Below are positions 47,933 to 59,679 of a DNA stretch of 64,000 nt, one piece after another (the stretch's first letter is position 1; the number at the start of each line of letters is the position of its first letter). The notes below the pieces were generated by a model. That model made no database searches and was not told the DNA's origin. It saw only the letters and a program-made list of their open reading frames with translations. Position numbers and translations under genes: made by a program. Origin of the DNA: Ridgeia piscesae (Eukaryota; Annelida; Polychaeta; Sabellida; Siboglinidae); contig JAODUO010000059.1 of assembly GCA_025642075.2 (NCBI GenBank), positions 46,001 to 110,000 on the forward strand, given 5' to 3'.

Positions 47933-48148
47933 AGATGACGCGCTACTCCCACATGGCCCGACAGATGACGCGCTACTCCCACATGGCCCGACAGATGACG
48001 CGCTACTCCCACATGGCCCGACAGATGACGCGCTACTCCCACATGGCCCGACAGATGACGCGCTACTCCCACATGGCCCGACAGATGACGCGCTACTTCC
48101 ACATGGCCCGACAGATGACGCGCTACTCCCACATGGCCCGACAGATGA
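47933..48148 (+). repeat. 30-bp minisatellite, 7 copies
   Basis: Seven near-identical units of gatgacgcgctactcccaca followed by tggcccgaca, with a single C-to-T change at about 48097. The 30-bp length keeps several frames open on both strands. It is GC- and CpG-rich compared with its surroundings. Confidence 0.95.
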
Positions 48149-48149
48149 A

Positions 48150-49130
48150 CTGTTTTCTGATAACATGGAATTATTATAATATTTCAGTGTTCTTTATATC
48201 CAGATTGTTTTAATAAAATGTTAATAATGGTATTTTTTTAAATAAGAAACAGATAAGGATATCTAGGATGCACATAAATCATATGTAAAAATATACAGAT
48301 ATCTTACATGGAATTCTAAGAATCTACTGGTAGGTACTGAATGATACTGAATGGTATTCAATGGTAATCAGTGGTATACCATTGGCTTTTTGTAAGGGAC
48401 CTTCTAATGAATAATTGCACATCACCACATCATGCTCATTTTGTTGACAAAAAAGTAAGTGTATTTGCATAACTACAGTACTGTCATTGTTTGACAAATT
48501 ATATTTTAATAAAATATGCAATCAATAAAGACGTGTTGGTACACTATTTGTGCACTGCAAATGTTCTAGTAGTACTGATCGAATACCATTTATATGTTAT
48601 ACCTCCTGGTTAAATTAACCTCATAGATGTCAGATGTGAAAGCTAATCTGTTAACGTATTGGAAATGTTCATATCGTGTAATAATATTTATTTGTTAATG
48701 ATATATCCAGGATGATTGAATATCTTTTATAAGAAAATAGTGTAATTGTGTTGGAGGATAAATTATGTAGATGTCCATGCCATTGCATTCCCGGGTGCAA
48801 TAGAGTGGTATTATAAAACGGAAAGGTTCATGTATAGCTAAACGTGTCTACATAAATAATAACTCTTTATCGAGCAGGCTGTCTGCAAATAATGCGGCGA
48901 ATTACTAATCGGTCCCGCGTAATGGCTAGTCCCGGTTATTGATATTTTATTGTGGCGTTGCATTGACGCAGTGCCAATGGATCTATGTGGAATCTGCTTT
49001 CAAAGACGGTATTTATGCAATTATAACGCCCAATAAAATAGACACACGCACATATGTGTCAATGAAGCATACACTATTTATTAAATATATGTTGGCGTTG
49101 TTGTAATACAATAATAACCGAGAAACTTAT
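48150..49130. other. AT-rich intergenic DNA
   Basis: No gene or clear repeat seen. Confidence 0.5.
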
Positions 49131-49134
49131 GTCT

Positions 49135-49690
49135 AAATGAACCAACACAACACTTACGAAAGAGTTACTTACGGGACCTATCTCGATTTCGTAAGGTACG
49201 GTGAAAAATGCGCCATATTTACGAATATTCTAAACGTAACTGTTTCGAGAATAGCATTTACGAAAATTCGTAACTTACGTTACGGTAGTCGAAACTCCGA
49301 GTTGGTTTATTATGTAGACGTGTAACTTCGTTTGTGTCAAGTATTTTTCTGTAAACAAATGGTGCTCGAAAATTCTTATTCTCGAAACATTTAGGAAATA
49401 TCGCAGCTAAGAAATTCGCAACTTACGACGTTACGTACGAAAAATTCGTTGCAACGGGCACGATCACTTATTTTGGTAATATTTTACCGTTTTAGCTCTG
49501 CTCACGTGTTCTGGCGGTTAATGAAAAATAAACTCGATGAAAATTACCTCGCACGTAAGAATTTTCGTAAATATGCGGATTCTTACTTAGCAGCGGAAAT
49601 TCGTAAGTTCGTATTCTCTAAAGCGTTAAGAATTTTCGCAGCTACGAATTTCGTAACTTACGTACGGAAATCTCGCGATCTTGTCTTGTC
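49135..49690. repeat. CpG-rich TTACG/CGTAA cluster, probable mobile element
   Basis: Dense in ttacgaa, ttcgtaa, cttacg and cgtaag, in both orientations. Segments 49373-49443 and 49600-49670 are imperfect repeats of each other (ttctcgaaac ... atcgcagcta against ttctctaaag ... ttcgcagcta). It contrasts with the CpG-poor flanks. No terminal inverted repeat was pinned down. Confidence 0.55.
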
Positions 49691-49699
49691 GGTATACTA

Positions 49700-51640
49700 G
49701 CTGACACTCCTGGTGGAGTCAAACGGTCAGAAATGCGGTTAGAACAACTGTTTTTTTTTTCATGTAGGTGGTGTAGATATTGTAATTAACATGAAATGTT
49801 TGATTTAGCATTTTAACCACTTAAATATTTATATGAAATATCAGATATACCACCAGGCCTGTATCAGTAATGTTTCGTAAATGCATTATTTATTATCCAT
49901 AAAAGTAAACCCCTACTTGGTAACAACCAAACCTACAAACAAGCAACCTGGGGCAGTTTATCAAACAACAAACTCTTTTTTTGTAGATAAGAATATACTA
50001 ATTACCAGACTACCTACCTGTCAATAAAGAAATGTTCACTATTGTTCACTTATTCTGTGTATACATTTGTTTGATAAATAAGAGGTTTGCATGGCCTTGT
50101 CGTGTTTTACATGCAACAGCTGTTACATGTACATGCAAACATGGGGGTGAATATTTAATAATACTGTTAATGGTTTATGGTCATCTTGGCGTAATTAAAA
50201 ACAAGGTTGTCTGTTCCGTGATTAGCTAGGGTAGATAATTATCATCAGTATATTTGCTAAATAAGTTGCAATTTGTATCAGTATGATCAACAGTATATAT
50301 TTATGATTTTGTTTACAATTTGAATAATTCATGCACACAACAATAACATTGTAAACTAGTTTACACAAGTTTGGCTAAATGAACTGCAATTGACATTCTA
50401 GCAACATTATGATTATAATAAGTATCGAACACACCTCACTTTGCTTTACTAGAATTCTAATTGAGAGAAATACAACTAAGTGGATGGTGATAGGATTTAA
50501 TGCTGAAAATTAATAATCAAGTAATGCAGTGATTGATTTACTACAAACTCTACGGAGGAATGATAATTTATCATGAATTTTGCAACAGGAATCCAGGGCA
50601 CATACATATTTGAAAATCAATCAACCACACAAACATCTGTTCCGGAATGTGACCCATCCCGAAATAGTGCATGGTATGAACCTAATTTTGAACGTATATA
50701 AATACATGTAAAAAAAATCCACTGAACACATAGTCCACTCTGGATTCCTCCAACCCTAATAAAATATAACCACTGCAATACTTGTGACTAGTAATGTTAG
50801 TTCACATAATTTTTTTACAATTGCAAATTATTATTTTATGATATATGTCCTACAGGTAACAGTTACCAATCACTTGAGTATCAGTACATAATTAGTCATG
50901 CTACCATTGGGAAGATGATCCCATATACATGTTCAGCAATCTATCTTGCACTGAATGACAAATACATAAAGGAGTTGGGCTGTTTATGAAGTCATTAATT
51001 CGGTTAATAATAAATGACATCTAATTACAGTACATAAATAATTTAGTCATAAGGTGTTAAAACATTAATTAAATATATGAAAATGTCAGATGAAGCATTC
51101 GGTTGCCCATAACATAAAAAACATTTTCTTTTGATGTATAACAACTCATGGAAAAAAGCTGTGTGACCCTGACAATGTTTTGAACATGAAATTATATTTT
51201 CTTGCATCTATGAACACAATACTCAACAATTGGGGACCACACAGTGGATTTCACCACAACTATAAGAAATATAAATATAATGAGCAAATGCTTAGCTAAG
51301 AGGTACAACTGTGAAATCCCAATTCTGGCTTGAACAATATTATACTACTATAGACAAAAAGAACACTGGGTATACTCACTATACTGAAGTAATTGACAAA
51401 GTCCCAGCTTATGAAACAATGAACATTGTATTATTTTATTTACGCATCAACATACATTTCAAATGATCGGCAACACACAAATAAGGGTTCACACCAATAT
51501 CACTTCTTCGGTTGGAACGAGTGATATGTAGTCTTTATGCAAGACATCCATTATTTGGATCATAACCTCGTCCATGCATCATTATAGTTTTTTTTCTGAA
51601 AACAAAAGGGCAGACACAATCACTTGTAAGTACAGTACAG
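49700..51640. other. AT-rich intergenic DNA
   Basis: No gene, RNA or repeat recognised. Confidence 0.5.
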
Positions 51641-51665
51641 TACACATTTGTATTATTACTAAAAC

Positions 51666-51823
51666 ATACCCCATACATACATACATACGTACATACATAC
51701 ATACATACATACATACATACCCCATACATACATACATGCGTACATACATACATACATACATACATACATACATACATACATACAAACATACATACACACA
51801 TACATACATACAAACATACATAG
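51666..51823. repeat. CATA tetranucleotide microsatellite
   Basis: Catacata units with two ccc interruptions and scattered variants. Confidence 0.95.
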
Positions 51824-51998
51824 GATCTTATCAGAGTTATTGCATATTTATTATATACATATCGTGTGCTGATTCAGTAATTCTTATTAGGGTCAATTTA
51901 TGCAAACAGACCGTTATGGAAAAAATACGTAGAAAACGCTTTGCTATGTTGACAAATCAGCAAAATGTCCCACGTATAATTTGTATGTAATTTTTGTA

Positions 51999-52325
51999 GA
52001 GCGCAATGGCTCAGGGGAGAGCTTCGGACTCTCGACTACGAGAACCCGGGTTCGAATTCTGTGCTGCGGTGTTAAAACTTTGGGCAAGTTTTATCACTCT
52101 ACATTGCTCCAGATCACTCAGCTGTATAAATGAGTACCTAACTATAGAAAGTGGTCGATATGTGTACGAGCAGCCTTCGCGCATTAATTGTAGCATATGA
52201 CTGGATGCTTCCCAGAGAAGCCGAAATGGTGTCTAAGTGAACAGGTCTGTCAGGGAAGTAAAGTGTAAAGCGCTTTGAACGGTCCTGAGGACTGGATACT
52301 GCGCTATATAAGAACTTGCCTTTAC
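51999..52325 (+). mobile_element. tRNA-derived SINE, well preserved
   Basis: The head has an A box (tggctcagggg) and a B box (gggttcgaattc) in tRNA spacing, then a ~250-bp body ending aagcgctttgaac ... tgcgctatataag, the conserved 3' core seen in V- or Deu-type SINEs. A second copy lies in ADAM intron 3. It is inserted within or beside a ~163-bp satellite-like repeat. Confidence 0.88.
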
Positions 52326-52330
52326 TTTTT

Positions 52331-52780
52331 TATGCAAATTAGTGCCGCCATTATTGAAAAATCTATTTTTCACTATATCTCAACCTATATTGCAGATAAC
52401 TGACAAAATAAGATGTATAGACCTATGTTATGAGGGTCAGCGAACATAATAAAACTATTGTTGACATGATCAAATTTGTCTATGACGGTTTAATATGCAA
52501 ATTAGTACCGTAATTATTGAGAAATCAATTTTCATGTTATCTCGGCCCATATTGCACATAACTGCACAAAAAAAGCTCTCCAGACCCATGTTTTCAGGGT
52601 CAACGATCATCAATGGACCATTCTTGAATTAACTACGTGTGTCTCTGGCATGCTATGCAAATTCTAAAGTGCCAGCATTACCGTAAATGTGACTTTTTCG
52701 CTGTGTCTCAGCCAATATAGCAAGTCAGTTGAAAGGTTTTTTGAGGGCATCTACTTACGAAATGGTGTTGTTTTTTGCGA
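52331..52780. repeat. ~163-bp tandem repeat, three diverged copies
   Basis: Copies start at about 52331, 52494 and 52659 with tatgcaaatt, then a ccg...attattgagaaatc block and later tatctc...ccatattgca. Each start carries the ATGCAAAT octamer sequence. A possible older copy starts at 51899 on the other side of the SINE. Confidence 0.7.
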
Positions 52781-53098
52781 CCAAAGGTTGATGTGAGGAT
52801 CAATTCAAGGTATTTTGAATAAAGAAATTCCACTAAGTTCATTTACCAACTCATTTACTGATCCAGATGAATAGCAACCAGAATGAACTTTTCTTAGCTG
52901 CCGCGCCCCAACCTCTCATGGGTTTATTGCGATAAGTGTTAGATCATCTTTCACCATCGCTTTAAATGAAATCGTCAAAGTCAATCTCGTACATCCTCGT
53001 TTTCCTCCTCCTCCTCTTTTTACCCTTTCACGATCACCAGTGTCCAGAAGATTAACCAGTGAGTTTGGTAACGCAGCTCCGCAGGACCACACCGGTTC

Positions 53099-53335
53099 CA
53101 ACACTCCATCCTCAGTCCTAATCCACCCTTGCCCATCATCGTAGGGTTTTTAATTTGCCAGGATGGGCTTCGTCAACATGCTTATATAAGGCTACGTGGT
53201 GGTTCAACCGCTGGAGGTGTGGCTTCAAAGCAGAGTGGCAGGGAGGAAAGCGAACCAGGTCGATCTTAGATTTGGAAGTGAGTTTCTCGTCTTCAACCAC
53301 TTGGAGGGTGGATAAGGACTGAGGATGGAGTGTTG
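53099..53335. repeat. Inverted repeat, ~30-bp arms (possible MITE)
   Basis: aacactccatcctcagtcc at 53099 is the inverted match of ggactgaggatggagtgtt at 53317-53335. The arms extend to ~30 bp with one mismatch, around a 177-bp spacer. No target duplication was found. Confidence 0.75.
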
Positions 53336-53829
53336 TCCTACCTGCACTGACAGCACTTTAAAATTCTTTTCTCGTGTCATGAGCCAGAGATAGAATGTAA
53401 AGCAATTCCTTATCAGGTGTAAACAAGGGGTACGGACGCGTTTTACCTAGTTTAAATTTTAGATCATGAGTATAATATTTTGTACTTAATTAGACATTCA
53501 AAAATTATTCGCAGTCACCAGTGCAGTGCCCGTGGCAGTGTCATTCACTCATTGGTAACGTGTAGCTGACATTGAAGTTTGAACAATCCAGCCATCATTC
53601 GACGGCGGCGCCGACGACAACGACGTTGGCGTTGCTACCGAATTTCTGAGATATAATCCTCCATTTGTGTTAACATTGCTTCAAGGGGTGTGAATATTGA
53701 GAACTTGCAGTGGGTTTGCACCATTCCATAGCGACACAAATTTGAAGTGAGAGTTTTGCCAAATCAGTATCTGCTATTTTTAAGAAGGTCGAAGTTCAAC
53801 TCAATGCTCTCATCTCATTGGTTGTTTAC

Positions 53830-53975
53830 TCTGAGTCACTCGTACGAGTGCCTCGTACGAGTGACTAGGACATACATGATACATGTACGATTTTACGTCA
53901 GATTTTGCGACACACGTACGATTCGGATAGTTTCACCCGAGTCACTCGTACGAGTCTCTCGGACGTGTATCACTA
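53830..53975. repeat. Cluster of ACTCGTACGAGT palindromes
   Basis: The perfect 12-bp palindrome actcgtacgagt occurs near 53839 and 53945, with related tcgtacgagtgac and cacgtacgattc between them, on both strands. It looks like subterminal motifs of a mobile element; no ends were identified. Confidence 0.5.
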
Positions 53976-54479
53976 CCTTAAGCGATAAATCAACAAATTG
54001 TGCATCGGCAAGTGTAAAGGAAGCATATTTTTGGGTATAATCTTGGCAACAGGTTTTAAAATCATCTAAATAGTATATAGAAGTTGAAAACCCTTGTTGC
54101 CATTTTTCTATTTGGTCCCATAGTGATTTAGCGGCCATTTAAAAAATGGCCGACAAATTTTATTACGCCGTACGTTAATAACTATTTCATCTAGAGAAAT
54201 AATTGTGGTGGGTGTATGGATATATGTTCTATGGGAAAAGGATTTTAAATAAACCATTTTTGGAATATTCAGGATTTCGCGTCCGCCATTTTAGAAGATG
54301 GCGGTCGTCATTACAAACATCACAATATCTCAAAACATTCATCACATTGAGCAGTAATGTTGATGACATTGGATAGCTTGGTGGATGGCAATATACACCA
54401 AAGTACATTTTACCTTCATTAACATTCATATATTCGCCATTTTTAAAGATGGCGTCCGGCTCAGTCATTTACCCATACT

Positions 54480-55570
54480 ATCTTAAGAATTACGTAAACT
54501 AGAGCTAAGACATTGATGCCAAGATGTAAGGTTTTCAGATATTACTATTTAAATTGTATTACTTTTAACCTGCATTGACTTTAGAGAGCCTGTTATCCAT
54601 ATGTCTTATGATCTACGTATTGTCGAACCTTGAAACCGATGTAGAAATATAGATGTTTGGAGGCAACGATTTAAAGATGGTTCTTAGATATTCTGTAAAA
54701 CGGACAGTGTTGGCCAATTCAAACATTGGTTTATTGATTTCAAAGTTATGCCATAGCATATTGAAAACTCCCAAAATGTTAATCCACCCCCACCTCACCT
54801 CATCCAACATCTACTGCAATTGCACGGCATTGTGAAGCGCATGTTGGCTTTTATGCATGAAAACTGTCTTCCACAAACTTTCACCTGTCTTCTGGAAACT
54901 TTCATAAAACCTTTTCATTTGACAGTCTTACGATAAGCACTAGGGTGACAAGGGACAAAGGAACTCTTGCTGTCGTTGAGTGTAACTGCAAAGTAGATGG
55001 AATCGAAAGATGGCTCAGATTCTGAAAGCAATATCACTACTTTTCCCCAGGATGCCTTATGCAACCTGTCATGTAGCCACACTTGATGATCATGGACATG
55101 CACCAACATTAGAAAGAGTTTTTAATGCACAGCTGCATTGCGTCAGCTTTAAAACTGAACCTGTCCTGAATTATGGAGCTGGTGTTTCCTTGGTTTGCAC
55201 TGACAGCAATCGGCCACCATGCTGGTGCTATCCAGGCTCCAGAGATTTTGGGATGATTGGGTATAAGACTACATCCCGTGATCAAACATGTATGTTCCAA
55301 CCATGCACCATGGGTACGTGGGAGTTTGTTGAATCCTTGTTTATGTCTCAGTGATTTGAAAAGTACCACCAGACCTTTTTCACATGGGTAATGTAGAGCC
55401 ATCCAGGACATAATGGTGTGCACAAGAACTCTTCAGAGCCATTGACCACTTCAGTGGACTGTTCTGCTCCTTCTGCAACTCCAGCCAGTGCAGCAAGTAC
55501 AGTTCGGAAGATGGAAGAAATGCTGTGAAGCTGGTATCTAATTGTGGCTCCCAGCGAAGAGCCAAGAGCA
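54480..55570. other. Intergenic DNA without recognised gene
   Basis: Overlapping frames on both strands near 55010-55420 are open for about 100 codons, but show no family motif or splice pattern, and neither strand is favoured. Confidence 0.4.
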
Positions 55571-55574
55571 CGAC

Positions 55575-55655
55575 TCTCTCATCTCTCTCTCTCCTCTCTC
55601 TCTCTCTTTCGCTCTCTCTTTCTCTCTCTCTCCTCTCTCTCCTCTCTCTCCTCTC

Positions 55656-55737
<82 letters not shown>
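55575..55737. repeat. CT microsatellite
   Basis: ctctct tract with occasional ccc and ttt, abutting the 5' edge of a LINE tail. Ser/Leu and Arg/Glu ORFs across it are artefacts. Confidence 0.96.
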
Positions 55738-55739
<2 letters not shown>

Positions 55740-56045
55740 ACCACGGCTGCGATATAAGGACGTGCATGAGAGACATGAAGGCGCTCGAAATCGATGCAGC
55801 TTTCTGGGAGGACCTTGCAGCTGACCGTACGAGGTGGAGAAGTACCTTGAATCAACACCTCAAGACAGGGGAAGAGAAGCTGATGAACGCAGCAGAAGAC
55901 AAGCGGATACTCAGATAGGAGCGCAACAATTCCAACAGACCAGAGACCACACACAGATGCGACCTTTATGGTAGAGCCTGCCTCTCCCGCATCGCTCTCT
56001 TCAGCCACAGGCGACGCTGCTCCAAACCGTCAGAATAGTCAGGAT
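55738..56045 (+). mobile_element. LINE 3' tail with C2H2-type finger
   Basis: Frames encode RLRYKDV, RDMKALEIDAAFWEDLAADR, WRSTLNQHLKTGEEKL, then CDLYGRACLSRI and SHRRRCS. This is the same C-terminal arrangement as the minus-strand LINE at 35.9-37.6 kb. One frameshift lies near 55775, and the first finger Cys pair is damaged (CDLY). Confidence 0.8.
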
Positions 56046-56082
56046 GCTTCACCCATGGTCAGCCATGACCGAAGGAGCCTAC

Positions 56083-56406
<324 letters not shown>

Positions 56407-56409
56407 ATA

Positions 56410-57000
56410 GTTGAAGGTAAAGAACAGATGCTGAAGGCCAGGTAAATGCCAAAGTTGACATCTCGGTGGACAACTAACGGAAACTTCTATGAAATTATAT
56501 TTTAATTTAGTCCTGTTCATAAGATTTTTATTTGTTCATGAGATAAGAGTATTCAGTCATAATTTAAATGATTTGAAACACATAGTCACACGGTACGAAT
56601 AGTGCATAGTATAACTACAAGTATCGTTCATAACATTGGCATTCATGGTTCGCTTTAGGAATTTCTTGCATTAAGTAATTATGTGTGAAAGTCATTTTAT
56701 TTTAAATTATAACTGTGACGTAACAAGCAGACACGTATCACCGCTAATACAAATCAGCTCAATACATACCTTTTTAGTGAAACATATATCTATTGCCCAC
56801 CAAAATGAACATTTGAAATTTCCGGAAAGAAAAGGTATAATAAGAGAAACATACGCACAATATGTGTATCATGAGGAATAAGACCGATCAGTGGAACCTG
56901 GCGCATGTGTGTCTACGTTCAATGCAGGAGATATCTTGACGATGGAAACTCGTGATGATGGAGCATTTTGGTAATGAGTTCACCACCATCACTTGTATGT
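56410..57000. other. AT-rich intergenic DNA
   Basis: No gene or repeat recognised. It is followed by a short TA/GA microsatellite at 57015-57075. Confidence 0.5.
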
Positions 57001-57249
57001 CATATAGCCTAAATTATATATATATATATATATATACAAATAATATTATATATATATAGAGAGAGAGAGAGAGAGCGCGGTGGCCACCGTAACTAAACTT
57101 GGGCAATTTCGTTTACCCTATATCGCCTGCCCATTCCAACCCTCACTGCCCAGCGTGGAACGGTATGTCAACTAAACGAGCATGCAAAACACTACAAAAC
57201 CAAGACCCCCAATCCCCAGCGCACCGAAACAGTCTGTGACCAAGATGGC

Positions 57250-58800
57250 GACTGTGGTCAACTAGGGCTACGTGTAGGAGGTGTTAAGCATATGTGGGTC
57301 AAAAAGAGCCGCCGAAAGAGTGTAAGTAGACTAATTATAGCGACCTACAACCTGGGAAACCAGGTTAGTATGGGATGTAATTGGAATTGGAGAAGTGAGA
57401 CGACGAGAGGAATGTTTCACCACTTTACAAAGTCGCTACCTTACTATGCTACTGTAAGGCAAACAACGACCAAGCATGAGTAAGCGTTCTCATTAAGAGG
57501 AAGTGGAAAAAGGGTAAAGAGCATCAGCCTCAGAGTAGCAGAACTTGCTCTGTGTGTAACTAAGCGCTACAAACGGATGATAGTGCAAGTATATGCACCA
57601 GTAACATCATACTCAGAAGAATACATCAATAGTTTCTACAACGACGTTGATGAGACTAGGGAAACCAAACCACTACACGATAGTGATGGGAGACTTAAAT
57701 GCTCAAACAGGGAAAGAATAAACACTATGGAAATGGCAACGGGCAAAATTGGATTCGAAATGAGAAACGAAAGACGCGACACATTGATAGATTGATCAAC
57801 ATCAAGAAAGTACAAAATCATGAATACCATCTTTCAGAAGAAAGCCCCCCATCAAAGAGCCTGAGGAAAGTCAGAAGAACGCAGAAACTAGGCTAAGACA
57901 GACAGGGTAGAGGAATTCATGATCAAGATAAGATCAGAGAAGGAATAGAGGAATTCTACATCGAGCTATACGGCAGTTCTTAGGTTCTTAGTTCTTAGGT
58001 GATTACCTCCAAACAGCCCAAACTTGGGCTAACGCAGGAATTGTTCTTCTGTAGAATTTGTGATTCCACTACAGGTTACACATTTACCCCCTGTGTGGGA
58101 TCTTTTACTTCCCCTGGCATAGACACCAGACAGAAGGGACCACCGGCTTTTAGTGTCTCTTCCGAAAGACACAGGCAAATGTGGAGTGAAGAAATTGCCT
58201 AAGTTTCGAAACGGCGGTAGGTGGGATTGAACCACCGTCCCCTCGATTGACAGTCCGGCGCTCTACCGCGCGACCACCGCTCCCCATAAGTGAATAGAGT
58301 ACCATAATCTACACTGACCCAAAAGATATACCAGCGATATAAGATCATGGGAGGTGGAAGCAGCACTACGAGATATGAAGAATGATACATCAACAGGCAA
58401 CGACCACATATACATCGAGACATTGAAAGCATAAGAAGATACCATATCGCAAAGAAGAAAAATGATCAGATGGTGAGACCTCGCTTCAAGAACAGATGAT
58501 AGAAGATGTGTACATCGAACTCCTGCAAGATATTTACACCAACAGCGCGATGACAGCTATACAATCAACTGACTTGGAAAACCATGTATTTCAGGATAGA
58601 CTGCGAATATCTCAGTCATCTTCGTTTCGCAAACGACATACCTATATGTGCTAATACACCACATGAACTACAACAAATGCTACAAGAATTAGCTGATGAA
58701 AGTGAAAAACAGGTTCTGAAGAAGAACAAGTCGAAGACAAAGTTAACAAATGGAAAAATGACACCGATATATGTCAATTCAGACAGAGAACGTTGAAAGC
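57250..58800 (+). mobile_element. Decayed RTE-like LINE interrupted by a SINE
   Basis: Frames encode endonuclease pieces (VQVYAPVTSYSEEYINSFYND, then VMGDLNAQTGKE, KIGFEMRNERRDTLID), then EEFYIELYGSS before the SINE, MKNDTSTGNDHIYIETLKA after it, and the RT box YLSHLRFANDIPICAN. FADD has become FAND, and there are many stops. The order and wording are those of RTE-like elements often annotated as craniofacial development protein 2-like. Confidence 0.8.
57981..58285 (-). mobile_element. tRNA-Asp-like SINE, antisense, inside the RTE-like LINE
   Basis: On the minus strand it starts ggggagcggtggtcgcgcgg, with a B box ggttcaatccc and a GTC triplet at the anticodon position. The body contains ccggtggtccctt and cccacacagggggtaa. 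It ends in short repeats of ctaagaac. The tRNA part is a SINE head, not a free tRNA gene. Confidence 0.82.
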
Positions 58801-59189
58801 TAAGTCTACACACGCACACGCACACGCACACGCACACACATACACACATTGAGCTATTATGTTTTATACATGACCCGCGATATAATGATTGTTCACAACA
58901 CATGATTTTAAGTTCAGCTAATAAAGATTACCATAATCATTTACGGCTGGGTTCTGTGAGGTATTTTTTTCACGAAAGGCTCTGCTTGTGTACACATTAA
59001 CGCCAGTTTCAATCTATTACGTATGACCGTTTCTAGAGAAACGTAAATACGTGTGTAGGCCAATGTTTTAGGCCAACGCAAGATCAATAACTTAGGGTTG
59101 ATCTTCTCACTTCGAAGAGAAAACACAACATAACCGCGCATTCCGGTAAACATTTAGACGCTTCTACAATACACCAAGGCACGAGTATC

Positions 59190-59422
59190 ATGTTTATATA
59201 CACGCCAAAGGTCATGGCACAACCAGACGAAAACAGCATTGTGGATACAAGTGATTATGACGTTTTATCTGCAGTGCCATCACACCAGGAAAACGGCGCT
59301 GTATTGTACAGTTCCGAAAATGACGATGCTCGTAGCAAAGCCAACAACTATCAGTGTAACGAAAATGGCGAAATTGCTTCCAGTCCGATACCGACAGAAG
59401 AGGAACCACCAACGCCAAATTG
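59190..59422 (+). CDS. Candidate 5' coding exon of an unidentified gene
   Basis: An open frame starts at ATG 59190, or at ATG 59214, which has G at both -3 and +4. It runs to a strong donor, aattg|gtaagt. The product is polar and acidic (DENSIVDTSDYDVLSAV; SSPIPTEEEPPTPNW), like the cytosolic N-terminus of a membrane protein. About 78 or 70 residues are visible, ending in a split codon. No downstream exon was found before the window ends; the putative intron is filled with an antisense LINE. No family recognised. Confidence 0.5.
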
Positions 59423-59679
59423 GTAAGTTTGTCATTTAGAAATACGACACTCGAATCCAATTACGATTAGCCAAAACACTTATTAAATCAAAATTAGTAC
59501 AACCATGCAAGTCGGTCAGTACACAAGCCAACGATTTCCGCTTGAGTTCTGAAGAAAGACATACATTCTCGCAAAATACTCTACCGGCGTGACGCTGTAA
59601 TATATGTCTTGCCGGAAATATGGTATTTTATGTTATAAATTATACAATATTGTTTATTTACCTTACACCTATCCCGTAG

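Noticed and set aside
51999..52075. Possible tRNA gene
   Set aside because: A and B boxes are present, but it is the head of a SINE; the acceptor stem does not pair convincingly.
55010..55423. Open frames of 104-114 codons on opposite strands
   Set aside because: No recognised motif, no splice context and no preference between strands; not enough to call a gene.
58200..58285. Possible tRNA-Asp gene on the minus strand
   Set aside because: It has a tRNA-like head but continues into a SINE body with a repeat tail and sits inside a LINE.
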